Shown here in pieces: positions 35,347 through 43,856 of a DNA stretch of 64,000 nucleotides (positions are counted from its first letter, which is position 1; every line of letters begins with the position of its first letter). The position numbers were made by a program, and so were the translations under genes. The DNA is from JAFALK01 sp042701975 (GTDB taxonomy: Bacteria; Pseudomonadota; Gammaproteobacteria; Burkholderiales; Burkholderiaceae_C). Below the pieces are notes generated by a model. That model saw nothing but the letters and a program-made list of their open reading frames with translations, was not told the DNA's origin and searched no databases. Location of the stretch: the NCBI GenBank assembly GCA_042701975.1, contig CP170561.1, forward strand, positions 3,472,001 through 3,536,000. The letters run 5' to 3'.

Positions 35347-35400
35347 GTCGCGGCGTCGACCTTCGACGCCTGTCCTTTCTCACCGCGAGTTTTCTCATCC

Positions 35401-36750
35401 ATGAATCACAGACTCACGCCGCTTGGCGTGGCTTTGGCCATTTCACTGGCCGGCTGCGCTTCGTTCAGCGGCAACGGCGGCCTGCAGCCCGTTCAAGAGG
35501 CAGCTCAACGCCAGCTCGGCAAAGACCTGCCGCTGCTGCGCACAACCCAAGACGAGCAACGCACCGCCGACCGCGTGCGCGAACTGCTCGCCCAGCCGCT
35601 CAACGCCGACAGCGCCGTCCAGATCGCCTTGCTCAACAACCGCGGCCTGCAGGCCAGCCTGCAGGAGATCGGCGTCGCTGAAGCCGACCTCGTGCAGGCC
35701 AGTCGGTTGCCGAACCCGGGCTTCGGCTTCGCGCGTCTGAAGCAGGGCAGCGAGGTCGAGCTGGACCGCGGGTTCAGCTTCGACATCGCGCGGCTGATCA
35801 CGCTGCCGATGGCGCGCGGCCTCGAAGCCCAGCGCTTTACGGCGACCCAGCGCGGCGTCACGCTGGAAATGTTCAAGCTGGCCGCCGAGACCCGCAAGGC
35901 CTTCTACGCCGCAGCGGCGGCCGAGCAGATTGCGGGCTATCAGCAGGAAGTGCAAGGCGCGGCGGATGCCGGCGCGGAGCTGGCTCAACGCATGGTGAAG
36001 GCCGGCAACTGGAGCACGCTGCAGCAGGCTCGCGAGCAGGGCTTTGCCACCGAAGCGGCGCTGGCGGTTGCGCGTGCCGAGCAGCAGCGCGTGGCAAGCC
36101 GGGAGCGGCTCACGCGCCTGCTCGGTTTGCCGACGAGCAGCGGCTTCTCGCTGCCCGAGCGCCTGCCAGATTTGCCCGTCGCCCTGAGCGCCGACCCCGC
36201 CCTGGAACAAGCTGCGCTCGACCAGCGGCTCGACATCCAGCAGGCCAAGTCCGAAGTCGAAACCCAGGCGCGCAGCCTCGGTCTGACGCGCAGCACGCGC
36301 TTCATCAACCTGCTCGAGTTGGGCTATCAGCGCAACAGCATGAGTGGCCTGCCCAGGCAGACCGGCTACGAGCTGCGCGTGGAGGTGCCGCTCTTTGACT
36401 GGGGCGATGCACGCGTACAGCGTGCCGAGGCGCTGTACATGCAGACCGTTCAGCGTGCCGCCCAAGTTGCCATTGATGCGCGATCCGAGCTGCGCGAAGC
36501 GGTGCAGCAGCGGCGCAGCAGCTTCGAGATCGCGCGGCGCTGCCGCGATGAGCTGGTGCCGCTGGCCAAGAGGGTGTCCGAAGAGAACCAGCTTCGCTAC
36601 AACGGCATGTTCATCAGCGTGTTCGAGCTGCTGGCCGATGCGCGCGCGCAGGTCGCCGCCGTCAACGCCGCCCTCGAGGCCCAACGCGATTTCTGGATCG
36701 CCCAGGCCGAACTCGACATGGCCACGATCGGCACGCCGATCCGCCGCTGA
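35401..36750 (+). CDS. TolC-family outer-membrane lipoprotein (copper-module efflux channel)
   Basis: Outer-membrane factor of 449 residues. A signal peptide with lipobox (SLAGCAS, Cys at residue 19) is followed by two OEP domains of long helices, e.g. LLNNRGLQASLQEIG near residue 80 and RYNGMFISVFELLADARAQV near the C-terminus. Relatives serve as CusC-like or other efflux channels. Here it sits between the Cys/His/Met secreted protein and the copper oxidase, with 17 bp to the latter, so a role in copper or silver export is likely, though no inner-membrane pump gene is present. Its sequence differs clearly from the two drug-type OMFs in this window. Confidence 0.85.
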   Translation: MNHRLTPLGVALAISLAGCASFSGNGGLQPVQEAAQRQLGKDLPLLRTTQDEQRTADRVRELLAQPLNADSAVQIALLNNRGLQASLQEIGVAEADLVQASRLPNPGFGFARLKQGSEVELDRGFSFDIARLITLPMARGLEAQRFTATQRGVTLEMFKLAAETRKAFYAAAAAEQIAGYQQEVQGAADAGAELAQRMVKAGNWSTLQQAREQGFATEAALAVARAEQQRVASRERLTRLLGLPTSSGFSLPERLPDLPVALSADPALEQAALDQRLDIQQAKSEVETQARSLGLTRSTRFINLLELGYQRNSMSGLPRQTGYELRVEVPLFDWGDARVQRAEALYMQTVQRAAQVAIDARSELREAVQQRRSSFEIARRCRDELVPLAKRVSEENQLRYNGMFISVFELLADARAQVAAVNAALEAQRDFWIAQAELDMATIGTPIRR

Positions 36751-36767
36751 GAAAAGGAGTCACTTCC

Positions 36768-38147
36768 ATGCTTTCCCGACGCAACTTCTTTGGCGCTGCC
36801 GCCGCGGTTTCGGCGGCCTCCGTCAGCCGCGTGGCCCTGGCCGCCTTGCCCGAACCCACGCTGCAGTCCAGCGCCGACACGCAGCCCCCGCTCGTTCCCT
36901 CGACCGGCCGGCCCTACAACCCCGTCGTCACGCTCAACGGCTGGACGCTGCCCTGGCGCATGAACCAGGGCGTCAAGGAATTCCATCTCGTGGCCGAACC
37001 CGTGCTGCGCGAGCTGGCACCGGGCATGACCGCGCGCCTGTGGGGCTACAACGGTCAATCGCCGGGCCCGACGATCGAGGTGGTGGAGGGCGACCGCGTG
37101 CGCATCTTCGTCACCAACCGCCTTCCCGAACACACCAGCGTGCACTGGCACGGCCAACGCCTGCCCAATGGCATGGACGGCGTCTCGGGCCTGACCCAAC
37201 CTTCCATCCAGCCGGGCAAGACCTTCGTCTACGAATTCGTGGCCAGCCGGCCCGGCACCTTCATGTATCACCCGCATGCCGACGAGATGGCACAGATGGC
37301 CATGGGCATGATGGGCTTCTGGGTCACGCACCCCAAGACAGCGCATCCGCAGATCGACGCGGTAGACCGCGACTTCTGCTTCTTGCTGAACGCCTTCGAC
37401 ATCGATCCCGGTGCCGCGAGCCCGAAGATCACGACGATGACGGACTTCAACCTCTGGTGCTGGAACAGCCGTGTGTTCCCCGGCATCGACACGCTGAATG
37501 TGCGTCAGCACGACAAGGTCCGCATCCGCGTGGGCAACCTGACGATGACCAACCATCCGGTGCATCTGCACGGCCATGAGTTCACCATCACCGGCACCGA
37601 TGGCGGCCCCGTGCCGCGCACAGCGCGCTGGCCTGAGGTGACGACCGACGTCGCCGTCGGCCAGATGCGGCAGATCGAGTTCGTGGCGCAAGCTGAAGGG
37701 GACTGGTCCTTGCACTGCCACAAGAGCCACCACACGATGAACGCGATGGGCCACGGCCTGCCCAGCATGATCGGCGTGCAGGCCGGCGACCTGGCTGAGC
37801 GCATCAACCGCCTCGTGCCCGACTACATGGCCATGGGCCACGCAGGCATGGCCGACATGGCGGCGATGAAGATGCCGATCCCTGAGAACACGCTGCCGAT
37901 GATGACGGGCGAGGGACCTTTCGGCGGCATCGAGATGGGCGGCATGTTCTCCATCGTGAAGGTGCGCAAGGACCAGAAGCGCGGCGATTACAGCGACCCG
38001 GGCTGGTTCCGCCAGCCACAGGGCAGCCAGGCCTTCGAGTGGACCGGCGCGCCTTTGGCCGAGCCGGTGCGCGCCGAAGCTTCGCTCGCAAAGCCCGAGG
38101 CCGACATCGCCGTTCGCAAGCCCGGCGCGCATCACCACGAGCATTGA
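36768..38147 (+). CDS. Multicopper oxidase, Tat-exported (copper resistance)
   Basis: Multicopper oxidase of 459 residues. Twin-arginine signal SRRNFFGAAAAVSAA lies at the N-terminus. The copper-site motifs are all present: HWHGQRLP, MYHPHADEMAQMAMG, HPVHLHGHEF and the type-1/type-3 LHCHKSHHTMNAMGHG. A Met/Gly-rich stretch at the C-terminal side (MAMGHAGMADMAAMKM and PMMTGEGPFGGIEMGGMF) resembles the copper-binding Met region of CopA/CueO-like enzymes. Such enzymes oxidise Cu(I) to the less toxic Cu(II) in the periplasm. AAGGAG lies 7 bp before the start. It ends the three-gene module; no copper regulator (copRS, cueR) is adjacent. Confidence 0.92.
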   Translation: MLSRRNFFGAAAAVSAASVSRVALAALPEPTLQSSADTQPPLVPSTGRPYNPVVTLNGWTLPWRMNQGVKEFHLVAEPVLRELAPGMTARLWGYNGQSPGPTIEVVEGDRVRIFVTNRLPEHTSVHWHGQRLPNGMDGVSGLTQPSIQPGKTFVYEFVASRPGTFMYHPHADEMAQMAMGMMGFWVTHPKTAHPQIDAVDRDFCFLLNAFDIDPGAASPKITTMTDFNLWCWNSRVFPGIDTLNVRQHDKVRIRVGNLTMTNHPVHLHGHEFTITGTDGGPVPRTARWPEVTTDVAVGQMRQIEFVAQAEGDWSLHCHKSHHTMNAMGHGLPSMIGVQAGDLAERINRLVPDYMAMGHAGMADMAAMKMPIPENTLPMMTGEGPFGGIEMGGMFSIVKVRKDQKRGDYSDPGWFRQPQGSQAFEWTGAPLAEPVRAEASLAKPEADIAVRKPGAHHHEH

Positions 38148-38196
38148 GACAGACAGCAGCAAGGCAGGCGTCGCTCACTTGGAGGGTACGCGCTGG

Positions 38197-38210
38197 ACTA
38201 ACACGTTAGT
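38197..38210. promoter_or_regulatory. 14-bp inverted repeat upstream of the chemoreceptor gene
   Basis: Perfect inverted repeat ACTAAC-AC-GTTAGT, located 61 bp before the chemoreceptor start. It is a candidate operator for that gene. GCAGATAA follows at 38212, one mismatch from a flagellar sigma -10 (GCCGATAA), but no matching -35 is present. The function is unassigned. Confidence 0.4.
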
Positions 38211-38270
38211 TGCAGATAAAAGTGGACGCAGGGGAGCGGTCTTTCATTGGCATGAAGGATGGTTGACGCT

Positions 38271-39833
38271 ATGGAGACATTCAACAACCTGCGCATCGGC
38301 GTCCGCCTTGCGATTGCATTTGCCCTGATCCTGCTGCTGCTCTTTGCGATGGCCGTCGTCGGCGGCATGCAGGCCAGGACCATCAACCACTACGCCCAGT
38401 ACTACCCCGAGAACATCCTGCCGTCGCTGAAGGTGATCTACCGGCTCGACCAGGCGGTGTCGGATGCGCGGCGGCTCGAGGGGCAGTACATCCTGGTCGA
38501 CGATCCTGCGGAGCGGAAGTCGCTGTTCGAGCGCATCGGCAAGGCGCGGCAGGCGATCCAGGATCAGCTGAAGGCCTACGAGCCGCTGGTGGCCAATGAC
38601 GAGGACCGCGGCTTCCTGAACAAGGCCAAGAGCGGTGCCGAGGCCTACATGGCGGCGCAGGACAAGGTGCTGGCGGCTTCCGGCCAGGATCGTGCCGATC
38701 CGGCCAAGCAAGCCGAGGCACGCAACCTCTCGCTCGGTCCGGCGCGCGCGGCCTTCACGCCGCTGCGCGAGTCGATCACGCAGTGGTGGGGCCTCAACGA
38801 ACGGCTGGCCGCGCAGACCACCGAGGAGGCGCAGGCGGCGTACAAGCGCGTGCTGATGACGTTCGCCTTGCTCGCCACCGGCGCCATCATCGCGGGCATT
38901 CTTGCCGCCATCCAGATCACGCGCTCGATCACCAAGCCGGTGGAGCAGGCCTCGCAGGCGGTCCGGGCCGTGGCCGAAGGCGATCTCACCGTCAGCGTGC
39001 AGTCCCGCTCGCGTGACGAACTCGGCCAGCTGCTCGGCACGCTGGGCCACATGACGCAGAACCTCTCGCGCATCGTGGCCGGCGTGCGCACCGGCTGCGG
39101 GCAGATCAATGTGGCTGCGACCGAGATCGCGCATGGCAATGGCGACCTGTCTTCGCGCACCGAATCGCAGGCCTCGAACCTGGAAGAGACCGCCGCGTCC
39201 GTCGAGCAGATCACCGCGCAGATCAAGGCCAATGCCGAGAACGCGCAGCAGGCCGACCGGCTGGCCCACAGCGCCTCCGAGACCGCCAAGGCCAGCGGCA
39301 CGGCCGTCAGCGAAGTGGTCAAGACCATGGACGGCATCGCCACGGCCAGCGACAAGATCGCCGACATCATCGGCGTGATCGACGGCATCGCGTTCCAGAC
39401 CAACATCCTGGCCCTGAATGCAGCGGTGGAGGCAGCGCGCGCGGGCGAGCAGGGCCGCGGCTTTGCGGTGGTGGCGGGCGAGGTGCGCCTGCTGGCCCAG
39501 CGCAGCGCCGAGGCGGCCAAGGAGATCAAGAACTTGATCAATGACAGCGTGGCTCAGGTGCAGAGCGGATCAGGCCTTGTGCATCGCGCACAGGAAACGA
39601 TCGAGCAGATGGTCGACGAGGTGCGCAAGGTGACGAGCCTGGTCGGCGAGATCACGGTCTCCAGCCGCGAGCAGGCCGATGGCGTCACGCAGATCAATGT
39701 GGCGGTGAGCCAGCTCGATCAGGCCACGCAGCAGAACGCCGCGCTGGTGGAGGAGACGGCCGCCGCGGCCGAGAGCCTCAAGCAGCAGACCACGCGCTTG
39801 AACGAGGCAGTGGCCTTTTTCCGCGTGGGCTAG
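38271..39833 (+). CDS. Methyl-accepting chemotaxis protein
   Basis: Chemoreceptor of 520 residues. First membrane helix at about 10-35 (AIAFALILLLLFAMAVVGGM), a four-helix-bundle-type periplasmic sensor to about 190, and a second helix (ALLATGAIIAGILAAIQI). A HAMP domain follows with ITRSITKPVEQASQAVRAVA, then a long signalling helix pair with methylation regions. The hairpin tip GIAFQTNILALNAAVEAARA followed by GEQGRGFAVVAGEVRLLAQR is essentially invariant. The tail is short, with no CheB/CheR pentapeptide. The start at 38271 (METFNNLRIG) fits the family; another in-frame ATG four codons upstream is possible. Ligand unknown. Confidence 0.93.
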   Translation: METFNNLRIGVRLAIAFALILLLLFAMAVVGGMQARTINHYAQYYPENILPSLKVIYRLDQAVSDARRLEGQYILVDDPAERKSLFERIGKARQAIQDQLKAYEPLVANDEDRGFLNKAKSGAEAYMAAQDKVLAASGQDRADPAKQAEARNLSLGPARAAFTPLRESITQWWGLNERLAAQTTEEAQAAYKRVLMTFALLATGAIIAGILAAIQITRSITKPVEQASQAVRAVAEGDLTVSVQSRSRDELGQLLGTLGHMTQNLSRIVAGVRTGCGQINVAATEIAHGNGDLSSRTESQASNLEETAASVEQITAQIKANAENAQQADRLAHSASETAKASGTAVSEVVKTMDGIATASDKIADIIGVIDGIAFQTNILALNAAVEAARAGEQGRGFAVVAGEVRLLAQRSAEAAKEIKNLINDSVAQVQSGSGLVHRAQETIEQMVDEVRKVTSLVGEITVSSREQADGVTQINVAVSQLDQATQQNAALVEETAAAAESLKQQTTRLNEAVAFFRVG

Positions 39834-39846
39834 TACCGTTCGCTCC

Positions 39847-41550
39847 ATGAGCAATGAGACACCGGGCCTGCCCGCTAGCCGCCGCGAACAGACTTTCCCT
39901 TTGCTGCAGGACGCCGAGATCGCGCGCATCGCGCGCTTCGGTACGCTGCAGCGCTTTGCCCGCGGCGAGCGGCTTTGCACGGCCGGCGAGGTCGGGCCGG
40001 GCATGTTCGTGCTGCTCAAGGGCACGGTGTCCATCACGCAGCGCGACGGCCTGGGCCATGTGGTCCCCGTCGTTCGGCACGGGCCTGGCGAATTCCTGGC
40101 CGAGGTGGGCCAGCTCAGCGGCCGGCCCGCATTGGTCGACGGCCACGCCGACGAGGAGGTGGAAGCCTTGCTCGTGCCGCCGGCCCAGCTGCGGGCACTG
40201 CTGGTGGCCGAGGCCGACCTCGGCGAGCGCATCACGCGCGCGCTGATCCTGCGCCGCGTGGCGTTGATCAACTCGGGCTCGGCCGGCCCGGTGCTGATCG
40301 GCCACCCGCAATCACCGGACATGGCGCGGCTGGAGAACTTCCTGCGCCGCAACGGCCATCCCTACCATCACGCCGATCCGGCCCAGGATCCGGACGCGGC
40401 TGCGCTGCTCGGTCAGCACCCGGGCTGCGAACTGCTGGTCGTCTGCGCGGACGGCTCGGCGCTGGAGAACCCCAGCGAGGAAGGGCTGGCGCGCTGCTTA
40501 GGGATGGTGGACGCAGCGGCGCATGACGAACTCTTCGACGTGGCCGTGGTCGGTGCAGGCCCGGCGGGTCTTGCAACCGCCGTCTACGCGGCCTCCGAAG
40601 GCCTGCGCGTGATCGTGCTCGACTGCCGTGCCTTTGGCGGCCAGGCCGGGGCCAGCGCGCGCATCGAGAACTACTTCGGTTTTCCCACCGGCATCTCGGG
40701 CCAGGCGCTGACGGCGCGGGCCTTCGTGCAGGCCCAGAAGTTCGGCGTCGAGCTGCTGATCCCGGCGCAGGTGAAGCGGCTCGATTGCGCCTGCGGCCAG
40801 GATGCGGACGGCATGCAGCACCATGGCATGACGCTCAAGGATGGGCGGCGCATTCGTGCGCGCACGGTGGTCATCGCCAGCGGCGCGCGCTACCGCCGGC
40901 CTGATGTGCCGCGGCTGGCGGAGTTCGAAGGCCGCGGCGTCTCCTACTGGGCTTCCGCCATCGAGGCGCGGCTGTGCCAGAAGGCGGAAGTGGCGCTGGT
41001 GGGCGGTGGCAATTCGGCGGGCCAGGCGGCGGTGTTCCTGTCGCGCCATGCCGCGCTGGTGAACCTGCTGATCCGCGGGCCGTCGCTCACGGCGAGCATG
41101 TCCAGCTATCTGATCGAGCGCATCGCCGCCACGCCCAACATCAAGCTGCACACCCACACCGAACTGGTCAGCCTGAAGGGCAGCCTGGAGACGGGGCTGG
41201 AAGGCGCCACCTGGCGTTGCCGGCGCGGCGGCGCGCAGCACGATTGCGCCACGCAGCATCTGTTCCTGTTCATCGGTGCGGATCCGGAAACCGAGTGGCT
41301 GGGCGATTGCGGCGTGACAACCGATGCGCAGGGCTTTGTGCTGACCGGCGGCGCGGCGCGTGGCGGCTTCCCGGCCCGGCCGGCAGCGGCGCTGGAAACC
41401 GCGGTCCCGGGCGTCTTCGCGATCGGTGACGTGCGTTCGGGCTCGGTCAAGCGCGTGGGCGGCGCGATCGGCGAGGGCGCGGCGGTCGTGCCGTTGATCC
41501 ACGCCTACATCGCGGCGGAGCAGGCGCGTCGGGTCTCGGCTGCCGCCTGA
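39847..41550 (+). CDS. Cyclic-nucleotide-domain / thioredoxin-reductase-like FAD oxidoreductase
   Basis: Protein of 567 residues. The N-terminal part (about residues 15-130) is a CRP-like cyclic-nucleotide-binding domain (FARGERLCTAGEVGPGMFVL). A short alpha/beta segment follows, then a thioredoxin-reductase-like FAD/NAD domain (from about 235) with VVGAGPAGLATAVYAAS, FGGQAGASARIENYFGF, VALVGGGNSAGQAAVFLSR and a closing AIGDVRSGSVKR. The active CxxC of true thioredoxin reductase is not there: the equivalent region reads YWASAIEARLC (residues 367-377). It is thus a ferredoxin/NADPH-type or unknown flavin reductase. It lies 13 bp after the chemoreceptor gene, probably co-transcribed, with no obvious functional link. 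Confidence 0.84.
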   Translation: MSNETPGLPASRREQTFPLLQDAEIARIARFGTLQRFARGERLCTAGEVGPGMFVLLKGTVSITQRDGLGHVVPVVRHGPGEFLAEVGQLSGRPALVDGHADEEVEALLVPPAQLRALLVAEADLGERITRALILRRVALINSGSAGPVLIGHPQSPDMARLENFLRRNGHPYHHADPAQDPDAAALLGQHPGCELLVVCADGSALENPSEEGLARCLGMVDAAAHDELFDVAVVGAGPAGLATAVYAASEGLRVIVLDCRAFGGQAGASARIENYFGFPTGISGQALTARAFVQAQKFGVELLIPAQVKRLDCACGQDADGMQHHGMTLKDGRRIRARTVVIASGARYRRPDVPRLAEFEGRGVSYWASAIEARLCQKAEVALVGGGNSAGQAAVFLSRHAALVNLLIRGPSLTASMSSYLIERIAATPNIKLHTHTELVSLKGSLETGLEGATWRCRRGGAQHDCATQHLFLFIGADPETEWLGDCGVTTDAQGFVLTGGAARGGFPARPAAALETAVPGVFAIGDVRSGSVKRVGGAIGEGAAVVPLIHAYIAAEQARRVSAAA

Positions 41551-41571
41551 GCTTGGCGTGAGGTGCCGGCC

Positions 41572-42759
41572 TCAGCGGGCCAGCCGCACGCCCGAGAACT
41601 GCCACTGCGCATCGGTTGGGAAGAAATTGCGATAGCTCGCCCGCGCATGCCCGGCCGGTGTGGCGCAGGAGCCGCCGCGCAGCACGTACTGATTCACCAT
41701 GAACTTGCCGTTGTACTCACCCACGGCACCGGGCAGGATCTGAAAACCGGGATAGGCGCTGTAGCTCGACTGCGTCCACTCCCAGACCTCGCCGCAGCGC
41801 ATGCTCGACTTCATTCGCCGCGCCGCGTGTTCCCATTCCTGCTCGGTCGGCAGCCGCGCGCCGGACCAGCGTGCAAAGGCGTCGGCCTCGAAGTAGGAGA
41901 GGTGGCAGACAGGCGCGTGGGGATCGAGCTCCACCCGGCCTCGCAGCGTGTGCTGGCGCTCCCGGCCGACCCAGTAGAGCGGCGCCTCGCGCCGGCCCTG
42001 CACAACCCAATCCCAGCCTTGCGAGAGCCACAGATCGGGGCGCAGGTAGCCGCCGTCCTCGATGAAGGCGAGGTACTCGCCATTGCTGGCCGGCCGCGAA
42101 GCCAGCTCGAAGGGCTGCAGATAGACCTTGTGCAGGGGCAGCTCATTGTCGAAGCAGAAGGCGCCGTCCTCGTCCGCGCGATGGCCGTGGTCGACGAGGC
42201 CGCCTTCGTGTCGGCTCCATTCGAGCGCGCTCGGCGTTGCGACGGGTCGACGCGGATCAGCGGCATAGGCCGCACGCCCGGCGCTGAAGCTGAAGGCATG
42301 CAGGATGTCCGTGAGGATCAGCTCCTGGTGCTGCTGCTCGTGCTGCAGGCCCAGGCGCACGAGGGCATCGAACTCGCTGTTACCGGCATGGGCGGCGATG
42401 GCCCGCTCCATGCGACCGTCCACATCGCTGCGGTAGCGCCGGACCTCTTCGAGCGAGGGCCGCGTGATCAACCCGCGCTGCGGCCGCGGATAGCGTTCGC
42501 CCACGCCCTGGTAGTAGCTGTTGAAGAGCACCCGGAAGCTGGCGTCAAAGGGCTGGAACCCGGCCTCGAAGCGCTCGAGCACGAAGGTCTCGAAGAACCA
42601 GGTCACGTGGGCCAGGTGCCATTTTGTAGGACTGGCGTCGGGCATGGACTGCACCTGCGCGTCCTCGGGCGAGAGCGGAGCGGCCAGCGCCATCGTGGCT
42701 TGGCGGATCTCTGCGTAGGCTCGGCTGAGCGCCGTGCGACTGTCGTTCATTCGGTCCAT
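41572..42759 (-). CDS. egtB: Ergothioneine biosynthesis sulfoxide synthase EgtB-like
   Basis: Protein of 395 residues with two parts. The N-terminal DinB-like domain carries the iron-binding histidines in KWHLAHVTWFFETF and LQHEQQHQELILTDI (H-x3-H). The C-terminal FGE-sulfatase domain has RPASNGEYLAFIEDGGY, RLPTEQEWEHAARR, GEVWEWTQSSY and a closing RNFFPTDAQWQFSGVRLA. EgtB joins hercynine to gamma-glutamyl-cysteine or cysteine using O2. It is divergent from egtD, which makes the hercynine substrate, with 136 bp between starts. There is no egtC or egtE nearby; a cysteine-accepting variant is possible. OvoA is unlikely because there is no C-terminal methyltransferase domain. Confidence 0.88.
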   Translation of the reverse strand: MDRMNDSRTALSRAYAEIRQATMALAAPLSPEDAQVQSMPDASPTKWHLAHVTWFFETFVLERFEAGFQPFDASFRVLFNSYYQGVGERYPRPQRGLITRPSLEEVRRYRSDVDGRMERAIAAHAGNSEFDALVRLGLQHEQQHQELILTDILHAFSFSAGRAAYAADPRRPVATPSALEWSRHEGGLVDHGHRADEDGAFCFDNELPLHKVYLQPFELASRPASNGEYLAFIEDGGYLRPDLWLSQGWDWVVQGRREAPLYWVGRERQHTLRGRVELDPHAPVCHLSYFEADAFARWSGARLPTEQEWEHAARRMKSSMRCGEVWEWTQSSYSAYPGFQILPGAVGEYNGKFMVNQYVLRGGSCATPAGHARASYRNFFPTDAQWQFSGVRLAR

Positions 42760-42895
42760 GAGGCATCTTCTCAGCAGCCAAAGCCCGCGGTCAATGCGAA
42801 TCGCTGTCCCGGACTGCTACTGCCAAAAGCCGTCATGGCGATTCGTTAGCATCAGGCGCCGGCCGATTTTTGGCCTCTGAAGGAGCGGGCAGAAA

Positions 42896-43852
42896 GTGCA
42901 AAGAGACCCTTTGAATGAATTTCTCGCTGACGTGCTGACGGGCCTGGGCAAACGCCAGAAGTCGATTCCGCCGCGCTGGTTCTACGACCGTGCCGGCTCC
43001 GAGATCTTCGAGGAGATCACCCGCCTGCCCGAGTACTACCCGACCGAGGCCGAGCGCGAGATCCTCTCCACGCAAATGTCGGACATCGCCGACGTGGTCG
43101 GCACGGGCAAGATGGTGGTGGAGTTCGGCTCCGGCTCGTCGACCAAGACGCCGGCCGTGCTGATCGGCACGCGCGCCACCACCTACGTGCCCATCGACAT
43201 CTCGGGCGAGTTCCTGCGCGAGTCGGCCAGCGCGCTGGCCAAGGATTTCCCAGCGCTGACCGTGCATCCCATCGAGGGTGATTTCACGCGTTACATCGAG
43301 CTGCCGCAGACGACGAACGGCGAAGGCCGCATCGGCTTCTTTCCGGGATCGACGATTGGCAACCTTGACGAGGCCGACGCCGTGGCCCTGCTGCGGCAGA
43401 TGCACGGCTCGCTGGGCGAGGGCGCGATCCTGCTGATCGGCATGGACCGCTGCAAGCCGGAGAGCCGCCTCATCCCCGCCTACGACGACCGCCAAGGCGT
43501 GACGGCCCGCTTCAACCTGAACCTGCTGCGGCGCATCAACGCGGAGCTGGAGGGTTCGATCGACGTCGCGGCGTTCCAGCACCGGATCCGCTGGAACGCC
43601 GAGCGCTCACGCATCGAGATGCACCTGCGTGCGCGGCATGACCTGGCATTCGAGGTGATGGGCGAGCGCTTCTCAATGCAAGAAGGCGAGACCATCCACA
43701 CGGAGAACAGCTACAAATACCGCCCCGGCGCCGCTCACAACCTGCTGCGCGCGGGCGGTTGGGAGCCGCTCAAGGAGTGGACCGACCGTGAGGGGCTGTT
43801 CTCGGTGTTCGCCGCGGCACGCGTCGACGCTGCAGGGGTCAACGGCGAATAA
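42896..43852 (+). CDS. egtD: L-histidine N-alpha-methyltransferase (EgtD)
   Basis: SAM-dependent enzyme of 318 residues, trimethylating histidine to hercynine. Family marks include KSIPPRWFYDRAGSEIFEEI, the SAM loop MVVEFGSGSSTKTPAVL, GFFPGSTIGNLDEADAVALL, LIGMDRCKPESRLIPAYDD, and the terminal TENSYKY with the imidazole contact region. GTG start preceded by GGAGCGGG. It stands 4 bp from the thyA stop, tail to tail. With egtB next door it forms the minimal ergothioneine pair. Confidence 0.94.
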   Translation: MQRDPLNEFLADVLTGLGKRQKSIPPRWFYDRAGSEIFEEITRLPEYYPTEAEREILSTQMSDIADVVGTGKMVVEFGSGSSTKTPAVLIGTRATTYVPIDISGEFLRESASALAKDFPALTVHPIEGDFTRYIELPQTTNGEGRIGFFPGSTIGNLDEADAVALLRQMHGSLGEGAILLIGMDRCKPESRLIPAYDDRQGVTARFNLNLLRRINAELEGSIDVAAFQHRIRWNAERSRIEMHLRARHDLAFEVMGERFSMQEGETIHTENSYKYRPGAAHNLLRAGGWEPLKEWTDREGLFSVFAAARVDAAGVNGE

Positions 43853-43856
43853 AAGC

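Noticed and set aside
36597..38162. Long minus-strand open frame opposite the copper oxidase
   Set aside because: Antisense shadow of the multicopper oxidase, no motif, and repeated His/Ala/Gly composition.
38191..38219. Flagellar sigma (sigma-28) promoter for the chemoreceptor
   Set aside because: GCAGATAA is close to the -10, but there is no TAAA-type -35 at the right spacing.
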